Assembly (NCBI GenBank): GCA_963575745.1
Contig: CAUYUJ010001694.1
Coordinates: forward strand, 34,064 to 98,063
DNA: 64,000 nt
Reading direction: 5' to 3'
DNA from: Prorocentrum cordatum
Lineage: Eukaryota > Sar > Dinophyceae > Prorocentrales > Prorocentraceae
The notes beneath the pieces are model-generated. The model did not search any database and had not been told where the DNA came from. It was given only the letters and a program-made list of their open reading frames with translations. The position numbers and the translations under genes are program-made. Positions 40,360 through 51,547 of the stretch are shown piece after piece. The stretch's first letter is position 1, and each line of letters begins with the position of its first letter.

Positions 40360-43300
40360 ATGCGGGCTTCTCAGAAGCAGAAGCTCAGATCATTCCGACA
40401 ACATGGCCAATCTCTGTTGGACAATGGGAGGAGAGTGTTCTCGGGGGCGTCTTCATTAAGAGCCGAACGTTTGCAGGCTGCCTCGAATGTCAATGCAGAC
40501 TCGGCTGCGACGCTCGAGGCGCACCAGGCATCGCACTATCTGCGTCTGCTTCAAGCCCGCCTGGCCGTCGCCCTGGCAAGGTCCCTCGGGGAATTTTCTC
40601 AGCGCCCACTGTAAAGAAAAAGCAGAGGGGACGGGGGGCGGTGAAATAACATGTCGGAGAAATCCTGGGATGGCAGGGCCAGCTAGACGGGCTTGGAGCT
40701 GAACAGCCATGGCGGTTTATTCTAACGCTGCGCGCTCTCCGCAATGATTCTCGACCCTGGGCTTCCCCTTTGGATAATCAATATCCCCCCAAAGCGGGCC
40801 TGCAAAGGCCCCTGCCATCGCAATATCTTTGTTTGCAAACATTTCCCATATTGCAGCTCGGACCCTTATAGGGCCCCTGGCCGCGCTGGGCTCGGCGCGC
40901 TTGCGGCCTATATGCGGCTGGCGAATTCAGGCGCATGTTGGTCGGCATGTATCTCTCCGGTGACATGAGTGCCCAGAGAACAGTGAGAATTGCTTACCTG
41001 GCAACGAAATCAGGAAGTACTGGGTGCGAAGATTTTGCCAGAGACTTGAAGCATAATAAGAATTGCGCTCGCTTGCTTACCAGCGTTCTTCGGCGCGAGG
41101 AAGTTCGTTCTGAATGTTTGGATTCCACGAAGATGCCCGTCAACAAAAGCCGCGGCCGTCGCCGAGCAGTGCTGGAGCCAGTCACAACCATACCAATATT
41201 CGAAGTCTTCGCTCGACAATTCGCAAAGGATCCGCATTCATTCTTGGTCCATCGAAGAGATCCAGATGCCCTCTGCGACAATTTTTATTCGCACGACCTG
41301 GTATCCAAATACGGTGCTGGACATGGGATTCCGCGCAGAATTTTTGCCGACTTCGCTGTGCTGGACAGACAGGCATTGCGGATGCATTCTGGGGGTATTG
41401 CCAAGCCCACGAGGGCCTCGCAACTAGATTGTGGGCCCCCGTCGGCCCTTCTGGGGCCGCCGGGCCCCCGCGCCCCACCTGCCTCCCTTATCCCTGGGGT
41501 CGAATCAACGAGGCCCTCGTGGGATTGCGCGCCCCCGCAACGTCCGTTGTCTGCAGGCGACCCAACTCAACGTCCGAAGGCTTCGCCCTGTGCCGCCGCA
41601 GTGCCCAACCAACGATGCGTAATATCGTTTATGCCTTGTTCAAGCCAAATCCGTTAGCCAGGTAAAATCACAGTGGGTGGCCGCGCGGAACCAGATCGAA
41701 AGACTTTATATTTGGCCCAAACAAGGCGAAATCACAAAGTGCATCTTCAGAGAATGGCGATATGGTCGGCATCGTTTTGGGTCGCCCTCGAGAAGCCTAA
41801 TGGCGGCCCTACGTGAACCCCAGAAACGGCCAAATAATATCCTAAAGCTGCCGACGAGGGCCTTGAGATGGCCTCCGTGGGTTCCAGGACGATCGACGAG
41901 GAGTAACATGAGAGCGATGCGGAGGAGGAAAGGGGGGGGAGAAGGAAGAGCAGAGGGGGCGGATCGAGAGGGAGAATTTACTTAGGAAGAAGAATACAAA
42001 GAAGACGGGGGGGCGAAGGAAAGAGCGGCACGGAAAGACGAGGACAAAAATAAGGCGGAGTAGGGGCGAGGGGGAGGCGGAGGGGGAACAGCAGCAGCAG
42101 GGGCGAGGAGAAGAAGGGGAGAAGCAGCAGCAGCGAGGAGGACGAGGGGCAAAGAGGAGAAAGGGGGGCGGGAATAGGAGGAGCAACGGCGTCGAGAAGG
42201 CGATGGGGGGGAGAGCGGACATGTCATGATGAAGGCGGCTGCTTTCCAAATTTCTGGATGTGGGCGCGGGGTTTCTGCGCGCCCTCTCCCCTGGGATGGA
42301 AAATGCCAGAGGTAAAAACATCAAAGGGGCACTCGCGCCAGGGGACTTCTACGAAAGCCTCGGCGGATATTCGCGTCGGTGCTCCACCGGTCTGACCGCG
42401 TGCCCGTTTGCACGCTGCACGATCGCCAATTGTGCAAGTGCGGGTGCAGGGGCAGTCACACATTTCAAGCACTATGGACGAAGATTGCCAATGATTTCAG
42501 GATCGGCGCTGAAGGCCTGGGCGTTCCCGAAATCTCACTGATTGGCGGATCCCCCGGCCCCCCCCCTATATCGCCGCGGGGCCCCTCCCCGCCCCCCCCG
42601 CCAGCCGCTGAGACAGAGTTGCTGAGTTGCTCGAAACCTCTCGCTGCAATATATGGGCCCTGGAGTACCTGGGGGGGGGGGGGGCGTTTCGGCCTCAGAA
42701 GCCTAAGAATCAGAACAAGCAAAGGCAACGTTGATGAATGAAGAATGACGAATGAATGGTGGATGATGAATGAATAGTGGATGGCGGTTGGGCGGCGAAC
42801 GCTAGACATGCATTTGTAAAGGGGGCCGCCTCCCAGTGATAAAGAGGGGAACGCCCTCGCCAGGGTACTGGCCCGCGACAGGCAAGAACGGTGAGGAGTT
42901 CCAGCCGGATACGATCCGGGCGAGAATGGCTGGCAAGCCTCTGTTTCCAGACCCGAACGATCCCAGCAGGATCTGCAGATTGGTCGTGTGCGAGGTTGCA
43001 GGGGACCTCGACGAAATGGCCAAAACGTTATGCATGCCAGACTACAGGGCAAGATTCGGTTGCATCAAATGCTTTCACGAGAAGAGCATGCTCGACGATT
43101 TCTCTGTATGCGCAAGACGCAGGAGCCATGCGTGGATGATGACTTCTGCCTCGGCCAGCCTCACTTTCCACGAAATGTTGTCGGACGATGACGTCGAGGC
43201 CTTGCGAGCAATCACACATCAAAGGCATAAGAGAGGTGGGGTTGTGGTCAAATGCAGGAGGGTCGACAAGTGGCCAAACTTGAAGATAGGAGATAGGATT

Positions 43301-44203
43301 GAACCAGCGCCAGAAGGATTTCCAGATTTCTGGCACGGCGAATCAGTTGCATCATATCCTGCAGAAAAGCGGCGTTTCTTAGTGTATCGTCGGCCGAAGA
43401 ACGGGTTGCTTAACATCTCTCGGTTGTTCACAGTGCCGGGGGTCTCGAGCGGGATACCTGGGTTGAAGATCAGCCATTTCATCTACGATAGCATGCACGT
43501 AATGGAGTTGGGAATTTGTGGTTATGTTCATGGCAGGGTGCTGCGGATGCTCTTGGATGTAGGCTATTTTGGATACTTTACTGATGGGGAGCACACCGAA
43601 GCAAATGCTAACATGTCGGAAGCCCTCAAAACATTCTACACATCAAGCGGCACGCCAGACGACATGAGGATACAAACTGTGACCGTTCTTATGCTCGGGG
43701 AGGACAATTCGCCATTCTTGAAGCTCAAAGCGGCGAAGTCCAGGAGGTTTCTTCCATTTATCATTCACGCATTAGAAAACAATGGCGGCGCAGTCGAGTT
43801 GGACAACAAGTGCCCCATGGGATGTGAGGGATCGAAGTTGCTGGAGGTGTCTAAATGTATCGCAATGTATTTCGAGATACTCAAGCGAGAACCTCGGAAC
43901 ATGTCAGAGTCTGGGGTGTTGAACCTAGAAGCCACTATTGATGCAGCCATCGACGCCTGGGGTTCGCTCGGACTTCCTTTTCAAATGAAATGGCACGCAT
44001 GGGGGAAACATTTCGTGGAGCAGTGTCGCTCTCACGGGAACCCGCTATACTCTCACAATTTCAGGGACGAAAGTGAAAACGCATCGACCAGGAAAAGATC
44101 CGCAAGCTTGTTCCGCCCAGAGATGTCGAAGAATTTCCTTACGAAATGGACGGTCGAGTTCCTTTTGGGCGAGGCGCCGCAGGAGGCGCAAGATGCTTCG
44201 TAG
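40360..44203 (+). CDS. Five-exon Cys-rich protein, probably transposase-derived
   Basis: Exons are 40360-40580, 40931-41394, 41662-41812, 42342-42544 and 42837-44203. All junctions keep phase and the sum is 2406 bases, that is 801 residues plus stop. Introns 1 to 3 are GT-AG, and intron 4 is GC-AG. Start: MRASQKQKLRSFRQHGQ. Middle: PIFEVFARQFAKDPHSFL, TLYLAQTRRNHKVHL. Exon 4 has the Cys cluster QLCKCGCRGSHTFQALW. Exon 5 has CIKCF, then HFIYDSMHVMELGICGYVHG (Asp and His set like the core of Tnp2-like transposases), FLPFIIHALENNGG, and FQMKWHAWGKHFVEQC...DESENASTRKRSASLF near the end. From memory this order (CxCxC, then CxxC, then a D-x-H-x-D-L-G-like stretch) fits a large dinoflagellate family related to DDE transposases; a search would decide. 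If so it is a domesticated or intron-invaded copy. The model itself is strong. Confidence 0.7.
41406..41523. repeat. Inverted repeat inside intron 2 of the five-exon gene
   Basis: CCCACGAGGGCCTCG at 41406-41420 is exactly complementary to CGAGGCCCTCGTGGG at 41509-41523, both lying inside the intron 41395-41661. The flanks (GGTATTGCCAAG and ATTGCGCGCCCC) are also loosely related. An intron with terminal-repeat-like arms is what an introner insertion would leave. Confidence 0.65.
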
Positions 44204-47200
44204 TTGTTGCATGTGTTGTAAGTGCATTTGTTGCGCGCGACTTGCGCAGGCCAAGTGATGATAACTCATTTGGGGCGTGGTTAAAGAGAAAAACTGATAT
44301 GGGATGAGTCAAATGAGAAGAATGAGAAGCAATGGCGAGAGAGAGAGAGATAGAGAGGAACAAAGACATAGATACATGAAAAAATCGCAACGTGCAAGCG
44401 TCAGGCTGAAACAAAAAAACACACGCACACATATAGACAGGGCGAGCGCGAGTTCCGAACGGAGCAACCCACGTGCATTTATAGGTCCCGGTAGACGCCG
44501 GCCGCAATGCGTAGCGCCCGACGGGCGGGGGTCGTGCGAACGCGGGCCTTGCAAACATGTGGCTTAGACGCGACGGCGAGCGAAGCAGCAAGCCGCGATC
44601 AACATAGGAACAGAGAAAGCAATTGCACGCACGTTGACAAGCAAAGAAGGCGGGTGATAGAGTGAACCAATGACAGAGACACGCGCACGGAGAACCAGAA
44701 GATTGAGCGACAGAAGGCAAGAGAAAGATATAGAGGGACAGATGGAGGAATAGACACAGCAACAGCACATGCATTCGCAACATCAAGCGGAAGCAATCCC
44801 CGCGGCAACCTTGGGAACAGGAGATGCATCGGGGGGAGGGAATCGGGGGGATCAGGTTGGAGGGCATGAAGGGCGCGAGCGCCAGATGCAGGATGGAATG
44901 GCATAGGGAACCGAGACAGATGACGCGCGGGCGGCGGGGCGGCAAGCGGCTCCTTGGCGCCGGAGGCGCTGGTGTGGCATCTGCGCAGGAGTCGGTCCTA
45001 CCTTGTCCTGTTTTCTGGTCCTGGTCATGTTTTTCTGGTCCTGGGTCGAAATCCAAGGCCCTCGGTGGCCCTCTTTGGGATTGACAGGGAGGGAGGGTCA
45101 ACGCGCTCAGACCTTTAGCGTGCTGGCTCGCGCCGCTCAGCCACCCGCATCGTCGTCGTTCGTGTGTCATCGGCGTCGCCCCTGCTCAACATCGTCGCGG
45201 CCAACCGTTGGCGTCGTCGTCGATTGTCGAATAGCTAATGCGCGTCGTCACGGATTTGTTTTGCGATTTCCCGTGGGTTTTTTTGGTTCCAGCAGTTCGT
45301 GGTTATTCCTGGACATCCTTGGGTCATCCAAGGTGCTCGAAACCTGCGTAGCCGCCGTCGTCGTCGCAATCGTCGCAATCATCGTCGCCGTCGGTTCATT
45401 GTCATCGCCGTCGCTGTCGTCGTAATCGTCCAGCGCCGCCCGCGCTCGCGCGCCAGGTACTAGTTGAAGTATGTTATGTTGATAGGCCGGGCCCGTGCGC
45501 GGCGATTTATTGCGCGTCGTGGCACAGGTGCCGCCGTTCTTGATAAGCTGAGTGTGCAAGGCGATCCGATTGGCAACCGCCACCGATATACATATATCCC
45601 CGTAGGCACGCCCCGACATGCGTGGACCGAGAGGGTCTCGCAACAAGCAACGCAGTACATTGCAGTGCAGCGCAATGCATTGCATGCAGCATGGCGTCCA
45701 CGCTCTTCACGTGTAACCCTTAGAAGGCGTGCGCCGTGGCACATGAGGATTCGGAAACTATTTGGACGTGCACACACGTGTTCGCGAACATAGAACCCAG
45801 ACACCATCGTGGCTTGAACGCGAGGTCTTCGAACTTCGAGGCGGACCAAGCGAGCCTTTGGATCGAGGGCCCCCCCCCCCCTAGCTCCCTCCCAGCATTG
45901 AACAACTCGTCTTTCAATCCCGCCACCGTGCCGGGGAGGTGGGTCAGATAACTCTTGGGTGTCAGTTGAGATCTCGCGGCGCGTCTCTCAGGGTCTCTAT
46001 TCGAGGCCAACTTGGAACTTGTAGGAGGCCGAGCTACAGACTCTGAATGCTTTCGTTGGGGCTATTGTTGGGGACCTCTTGGGGCATTTGCTTTTTGCGT
46101 GCGTGGAGAGGGTTCTTAACGCCCCTGCATCGGGGAGCCAACTTGGGCCGTCTGGGAGCCAACGTCGGAGCCAACGTGGGAACCGTTTTGGGCACTTCTT
46201 GGACCGTCGCCAAACAAACCTGGGCCGTTCGGGGGCCTTGTTTACGACATATCGCGGAGTGATCTTAAGGGGCCTCTGCACATGTTGAGCCGTCTTCGAG
46301 GAGCTTAAAACAGTGAGGGGGCCGAAAACCTTCAGCGGTCTAGAGGAACCAGCGGTCCACAGGAAATCTAGCGGTGAGAAGGCCAAGCAACTTCAGCGGT
46401 CTAAAGGACATCTCCTGGGCCGTCTTGGAGACTTCCTGGGTCGCTTCTGGCTTATATTTGGTGTCTCGGGGCGTTTTGTCGGTGACCTGGGGGGCCTCTA
46501 GGGCCGTCTTGGCTGCCGCTCTGGGCTATCTGGGCCCCGAATAAGCACGTGAAACAATTGGATGATGCCCGGGGGAACCGCGACGAACACCATGGGAGCT
46601 GGCCCGATTAATTCCGAACGCTTTGAGCATTCAAGGCTCAACATTAAGGACGTAAGGCTAGGCTGGTGAGACAGCAGTCTGGAAGTACGTGCATGCGTTG
46701 ACACCTACGTTGGCCTAGATGTTCTGACAATCGTTTGCTCGACGGGTTGCTCGACTCAAAACTGATCGCGGCCGCGGCCCGACCGGCCTCCCCCGCCCCC
46801 GCCTAGGCCCCCCCCGCCCCTGCGGTCCGACATCGGTCGGCGCAAGCACTTCCCGCCAAAGCTACAGTCAGGGCCGCCTCCCCGAAATCAATCCGTCTGC
46901 GTTCCGGCGTGCCCCCCATGAAAAAATCAGCAACGTGTTTTTTGCCCCCTGGAGGAGAACCCGCGCGCGAACAAAGAAATGCTCGCCCTCTGTGGGCGCG
47001 AAGCGCGCGCAGTGAGAAACAGGTCCTTGGGTCCCCCAATAGCTATCCTACTCAATGCGCAGAGCTCGCGCCCCCGCGGGGAAAGGGAAAGCAACGGCAG
47101 GAGGAGGTATATAGAAGGGGGAGGGGGAGGGGGGGCGGAGGAAGAGGAGAAGGATAGTTAAAGAGGAGGAGCATGAAGAATAGGAGGAACCTGGGACCTG

Positions 47201-48060
47201 GGAGCCTAGCGAAACAGAGTGAACCAGCGAAGTTCTGCAGCCATGATGCGACGCAAGAAGCGCTCGAAGCCCCCCCCCAACCTTCGACCCATATAAGCGC
47301 AAGCGATGCAGGCGACGGCGCGCCCGCAGACGCGAGCCCAGTGCCGAACAGCAGCAGCCCTCAGCTGAGGGCAGAGAGTCCGATGAGGAGGAGGGCGAGG
47401 AGGAGCGAAGGACGAGGAAGCCGAGGAGGATTTGGAGTTGCAGGCCAGCTCGAACCAAGAGAGTCCGAGCTCGTCAGACGCACGAGCCAGGGCGTTTGTT
47501 TCAGGGCCGTCGATCGTGAGAGGAGGTTGTGTTTTTGGTTCGGGGGAATTTAGAGAGGCCAGGAAAACTGGGGGAGGGAGGGGGGGCAGGGGAGGGAGTG
47601 CGAGGGAGGGGCGGCCTGCGGCGCCCCCAGGAGGAGGCGGAACTCTCTCGAGATGCTTAGGTGGAACGTATCAGGCGTGAAGAGTTTCGTTGGGAGGGGA
47701 TCTCGGCGCTGGGATTGCACCTCCTGCGCCTCTACGTACTGCCCCTGTCCCTGCCCGCCCCAGCCCCGTAGATTATATGCCCCACCCTCGTGCAGCATCA
47801 TACTTAGATCTCGCATGCCCCCTTTTCGATCACGGCGCCGAAATCCCGTCCTAAATTAGAGGCGCCGCTCTAGTAGCGCGGCGCCGTCCACGTACGGTGC
47901 CGCTTCGAAGCAAAGCTCCACCGCCCGCGTTCAATTCCAGGCGGATAGAGCTACAATTGTAAAGAAATGGCGTGCGCGTATCCTTGTTGCCTTGTCTCAT
48001 CTGATCCGGCCTCTTCTGCTAGTTTCCCGTCGCCGTCGTCATGCAATCCAGGCTTGCACC
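44204..48060. other. Stretch without a firm gene
   Basis: Sequence is mixed. 44300-44420 is a short GAGAGA/ACACAC region. 45160-45440 is rich in CGTCGTCG. 46030-46510 carries the GTCTTGGG-type degenerate repeat. 47100-47160 is GGA-rich. Around 47250-47520 there are charged segments (PYKRKRCRRRRARRREPSAE in one frame, LELQASSNQESPSSSDARAR in another) that may be exon pieces, but no splice chain could be built. A long minus frame at 44139-45170 has no domain and I do not call it. Confidence 0.4.
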
Positions 48061-48440
48061 CCCCCTGCACCGTTGTTGTAAGGTTGTTGGATGTCAGTGA
48101 GGGTGTTGTTGGGTGTTGTTGATTGTTAGGTTAGGTGTTAGGTTAGGTGTTGATGGTGGGTGTTAGGTTAGGTGTTAGGTTGGGTGTCAAGTTATTGGAC
48201 GTCAGGGTGTTGTTGGTTGTTGAGGCGGAGTGCTCGGGAAGCTGGGTGTTGTTGGGCGTTGTTGGATGTTGTTGGGTGTTAAATTTCGTTAGGTGTTGGG
48301 CTAGGGTGTTTGGACAGCTGGGTTTTGTTGGGCGTTGTTGGATGTTGGTGGGTGTTAGGCTAGGGTGTTCGTGCCGCTGGTTGCGTTATGTTAGGTTGTT
48401 AGTCGGTGCTAGGCTCAGGTGTTCGATCGAGTTTGGGTGG
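48060..48440. repeat. GTTGTTGGGTGTT / GTTAGGTTAGG degenerate repeat
   Basis: G/T-rich words GGTGTTGTTGGGTGTT, GTTAGGTTAGGTGTTAGG and GGGCGTTGTTGGATGTT recur for about 380 bases. TTAGG units resemble telomere-like repeats but are not the TTTAGGG type expected for dinoflagellates, and the array is irregular. Confidence 0.75.
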
Positions 48441-48659
48441 CGTTGCCCCACCCAGTTCTTTGAACTTTGAACATTTGCTTTCGGGTCAAGGTGCGTGTTG
48501 TGAATTTACCGATTGAAGGTTTCTTCCTTTGAAGTTCGCAGATTAATGGGAACCTCGATTATCTTTGTTAATTCATGGAAACCTCGATTATCTTTGTTAA
48601 TTCAGCAGAAAAATGACAACCTTCCACACCGGCCACACGGATAGTACGGAAGATGGAGG

Positions 48660-48925
48660 CCCTGGGAGGGAGGAGGAGGGAGGAGGAGGGAGGAGGAGGA
48701 GGAGGAGGAGGGAGGGAGAAGGAGGGAGGAGGGGAGGAGGAGGAGGAGGAGGGAGAGAGGGAGGAGGAAGGGGAGGGAGGGAGGAGGGAGGAGGAGGAGA
48801 GGAGGGAGAAGGGAGGAGGAGGAGAGGGAGGAGGAGGGAGGAGAAGGAGGAGGGAGGAGGAGGAGGAGGAGGAGGAGGGAGGAGGAGGAGAGGAGGAGGA
48901 GGAGGGGAAGGAGGAGGACCAGGAG
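48660..48925. repeat. (GGA)n microsatellite
   Basis: About 265 bases of GGAGGAGGGA units, purine-only on the plus strand, followed by a short GTCTTGGG-type array to 49060. Confidence 0.95.
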
Positions 48926-49138
48926 GAGGCCTTCTTGGGACCTCTTGGGGGCATCTGAGGCCGTCGGGAGGCCATCTTCGGCCACCGTGGGGCCGTCCTG
49001 GGCCGTCTTCGAGGCATCTCGGGCCATCTTGGCAGCCTTGGCTGCTGGCCTTGGCCGTCGTGGAAGCTCGGGGCGCGGACCCACTGTTTTGCACGAGAGA
49101 TCGTGACTCTGGGAGCGCGGGGCCATGTGTCTTTAGCA

Positions 49139-49377
49139 GCTCTCTCTCTCTCTCTCTCTCGTTCTGTCTCTTTCTTTGTCTCTCTCTCTCTCTCTTTTCT
49201 TCCCTCTGTCTTTCTCGCGCGCTCGTTCTCTCTTTGTCAAATGTTGTTTGATTGTTTTTGTTGTTTCTCTCTCTCTCTCTGTTTAGCTCTCTGTTTCTCT
49301 CTCTCTCTCTCTCTCGGTGTGTGTGTGTGTGTGTGTCGTTCGCTCGCCCGTTCTCTCTCTCTCTCTCTCTGTATCTT

Positions 49378-49414
<37 letters not shown>

Positions 49415-49476
49415 CGCTTTCTCTTTCGTTATTGTAGTTTGTCTCTCCCTCTCTCTCTCGCTCTCTATATCTCTCG

Positions 49477-49509
<33 letters not shown>

Positions 49510-49515
49510 TCTCGC
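49139..49515. repeat. (CT)n and (GT)n compound microsatellite
   Basis: Repeated CTCTCTCT blocks separated by TTTCT, with a GTGTGTGT run at 49317-49338. There is no coding signal. Confidence 0.95.
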
Positions 49516-49599
49516 CCCCCGTGTCCTTCTCGCAACCCCTCTGCTCTTCACCCCGGTCTTGCTCGCCCGCCTCATGACCCTCGCTTTCCACGTCCTCGT

Positions 49600-49789
49600 C
49601 CTCTCTGTCCCTTCGCGCTCGTTCCCGCGAGCCCCGCGCGAGGTTCCGGCCGACAACGCGGAGGCTCCAGCGGCACGGACGGCCTCCGCTTCGGAGGAGA
49701 GGATGCACATCGAGTCCTTGCTGAACTACGTCGCCTTCAACAAGAGGGTGCGCGGTGGCCCGAAAGACCGAGCGGGGCAGAACGTCTGA
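49600..49789 (+). CDS. Possible terminal exon
   Basis: The frame reads EVPADNAEAPAARTASASEE then RMHIESLLNYVAFNKRVRGG to a TGA at 49789. Codon use is as expected for the window. Upstream is a (CT)n tract that could act as pyrimidine tract, but the acceptor is not fixed. No domain. Confidence 0.35.
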
Positions 49790-51547
49790 CACGAGAACTG
49801 GTGGTCGTTATTTTTATACGTTGTTTTGCTGATCGGCGCGGGCCCCCAAAACCCCCTTTCTTCCCCCCCCTGGAGTGGATCTCGGCTGTTTTCGAGCGCC
49901 TGCTTCGGGCAGGTGCAGTCTCCCCCCGCAATGGGCACACTGGTGCAGAACAGTGACGCCGAGCAGAGGTCCAGAGCGAGACACCCCCCTCCGCCCCCCC
50001 TTTCCGCCCAATGTCGAAACGCCGAGCAATAAAAGGTGCCCACCTGGGAGTTCCTGGGGGGGCTCACGACTGCTGTCCTGGCCTTGTGGCCAGGGGGCAC
50101 CCACCTGGCGCTGGGCTTCCTCGCGCGCGAAAGGTGAAAGCGGCGGCCCGTGTCGGCCCCGGGCGGCTCCAGCTCCCGGCTTCGTGCTCAAATTGGTGTT
50201 TGTAGCGTTTCGGTGCTCAAGTTTGCTGTTTGCGGCGTTTCGGCTGTTTGCAGCGCTTGACAGCGTCCTGGCCGGCTGCACCGTGCCGAGAGCGGTCCGG
50301 GGGTGCCGTCGTCGACCCGGCTCCCTTTCCTGGGGAGGCGGGCTGCAAGCGAGCAGCGACGGCCAGATCGGGCTCCCTGCGCCCAGCCTGTGCTCCGGAT
50401 CCGGCCGCTCTCCCCTCCCCTCCCCTGCCGGCCGGCCTCCTTCCCGCCCCCTCCCCCCGTCCGCGTTTCTCTTCTGCCGTCATGGTGCCGACCTGATCCC
50501 GCGCTCGCTCCCCCCTCCTCCCTCCTTCCTCGCTCCTCGCCTCTCCCTCTCCTCTCCCTTCCTCCTCCTTCCTCCTCCTCGCTCCTCTCCCCTCCTCGCT
50601 CCTCTCCTCCCCTCGCTCCTCGCCCCTCCTCCCTTTTCCTCGCTCCTCTCCTCGCCGTCTCTTGCCCCCCCCCCCCAGGGCGGCACTGCCCTCCTGGGGG
50701 CACCGAGGGTGCCCCCCCGCTCCTCGCCGCCCTTGCCGCACCTCCCCGCCCGCTTCCTCCCGACCCTGCTCTCCTCTCTTCCGCCGTCGAGCTCCTCGTC
50801 CGCCGCCTCCTCCGCCCCGCCTCCTCCTCCTCCGCCTCCGCCCCTCTTGTAGCAGTCCTCCTCCCTTTTCCTCCTCCACTCCTCACTCCTCCAGTGCCCT
50901 TCCCTCCTCCAGCTGCAAGGAGATCCCCCACGCCCATACACTCTCCACTCCTCATCCCGTTCAGCCTCCATTCCTCATCCCCCACTCCCCACTCCCATCT
51001 CCCTTCCTCTCCCACGGCACGAGCGTGCGACCCTGCTTGTCGAGCCTCTGCCCTCCCGCGCTGCGGCGCCGCGGGCGGGCCGCGGCCCACCGCCCTGCGC
51101 CCCCAGGGCGGCCCAGTGCCGCGCGGCCTGCGGCCCGCCGTGCCCGCGGCACGCTGCAGACGGTGGGCCGAACGCCGAACGCCGCGCGCGGCTGCAGACG
51201 GTCTCGGCGCTCGCAGCATCCACCGCCGTGGTGTCCACCGACCGGCTGGCGCCCCAGAGGCCCAGGCGCGCTCCCGGGGCCCCGAGCCCGAGCCGGCCAG
51301 AGGCCGCCCCCGCCACGGCGTGGCGCGAGCTGCGGCGGCAGGAGCATCGCGCCAGGAGGTCGCCTGGATCCCTGCGCGCAGGGGCGTCCAGGCGCGCACC
51401 GGGGCCCTGAAGAAGGAACCCTTTTGGTTGCGGAGGGGCTCCGCGTTCCTTAAGTGTTTCGCAGTTTGCCTCAGGTTTTCCTTATGTCTTCGATGGGAAA
51501 TCGAAGTTCAACTTATGGAAAAGAAGGGGCCTCGTTCCCTATTTAGG
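49790..51547. other. GC-rich, pyrimidine-biased stretch, no supported gene
   Basis: 50500-50950 is CTCCTCGCTCC-rich. 51000-51410 is more than 70 percent GC by eye, with open frames on all strands. Several very long frames overlap each other here (both strands, up to about 420 codons) and are explained by composition. I call none. Confidence 0.45.

Noticed and set aside
44139-45170. A 343-codon minus frame
   Set aside because: It starts inside the last exon of the five-exon gene on the other strand, and its composition is explained by GC content. No domain.
48597-49535. A 312-codon minus frame with Arg/Glu alternation
   Set aside because: It is a direct translation of CT and GGA microsatellites.
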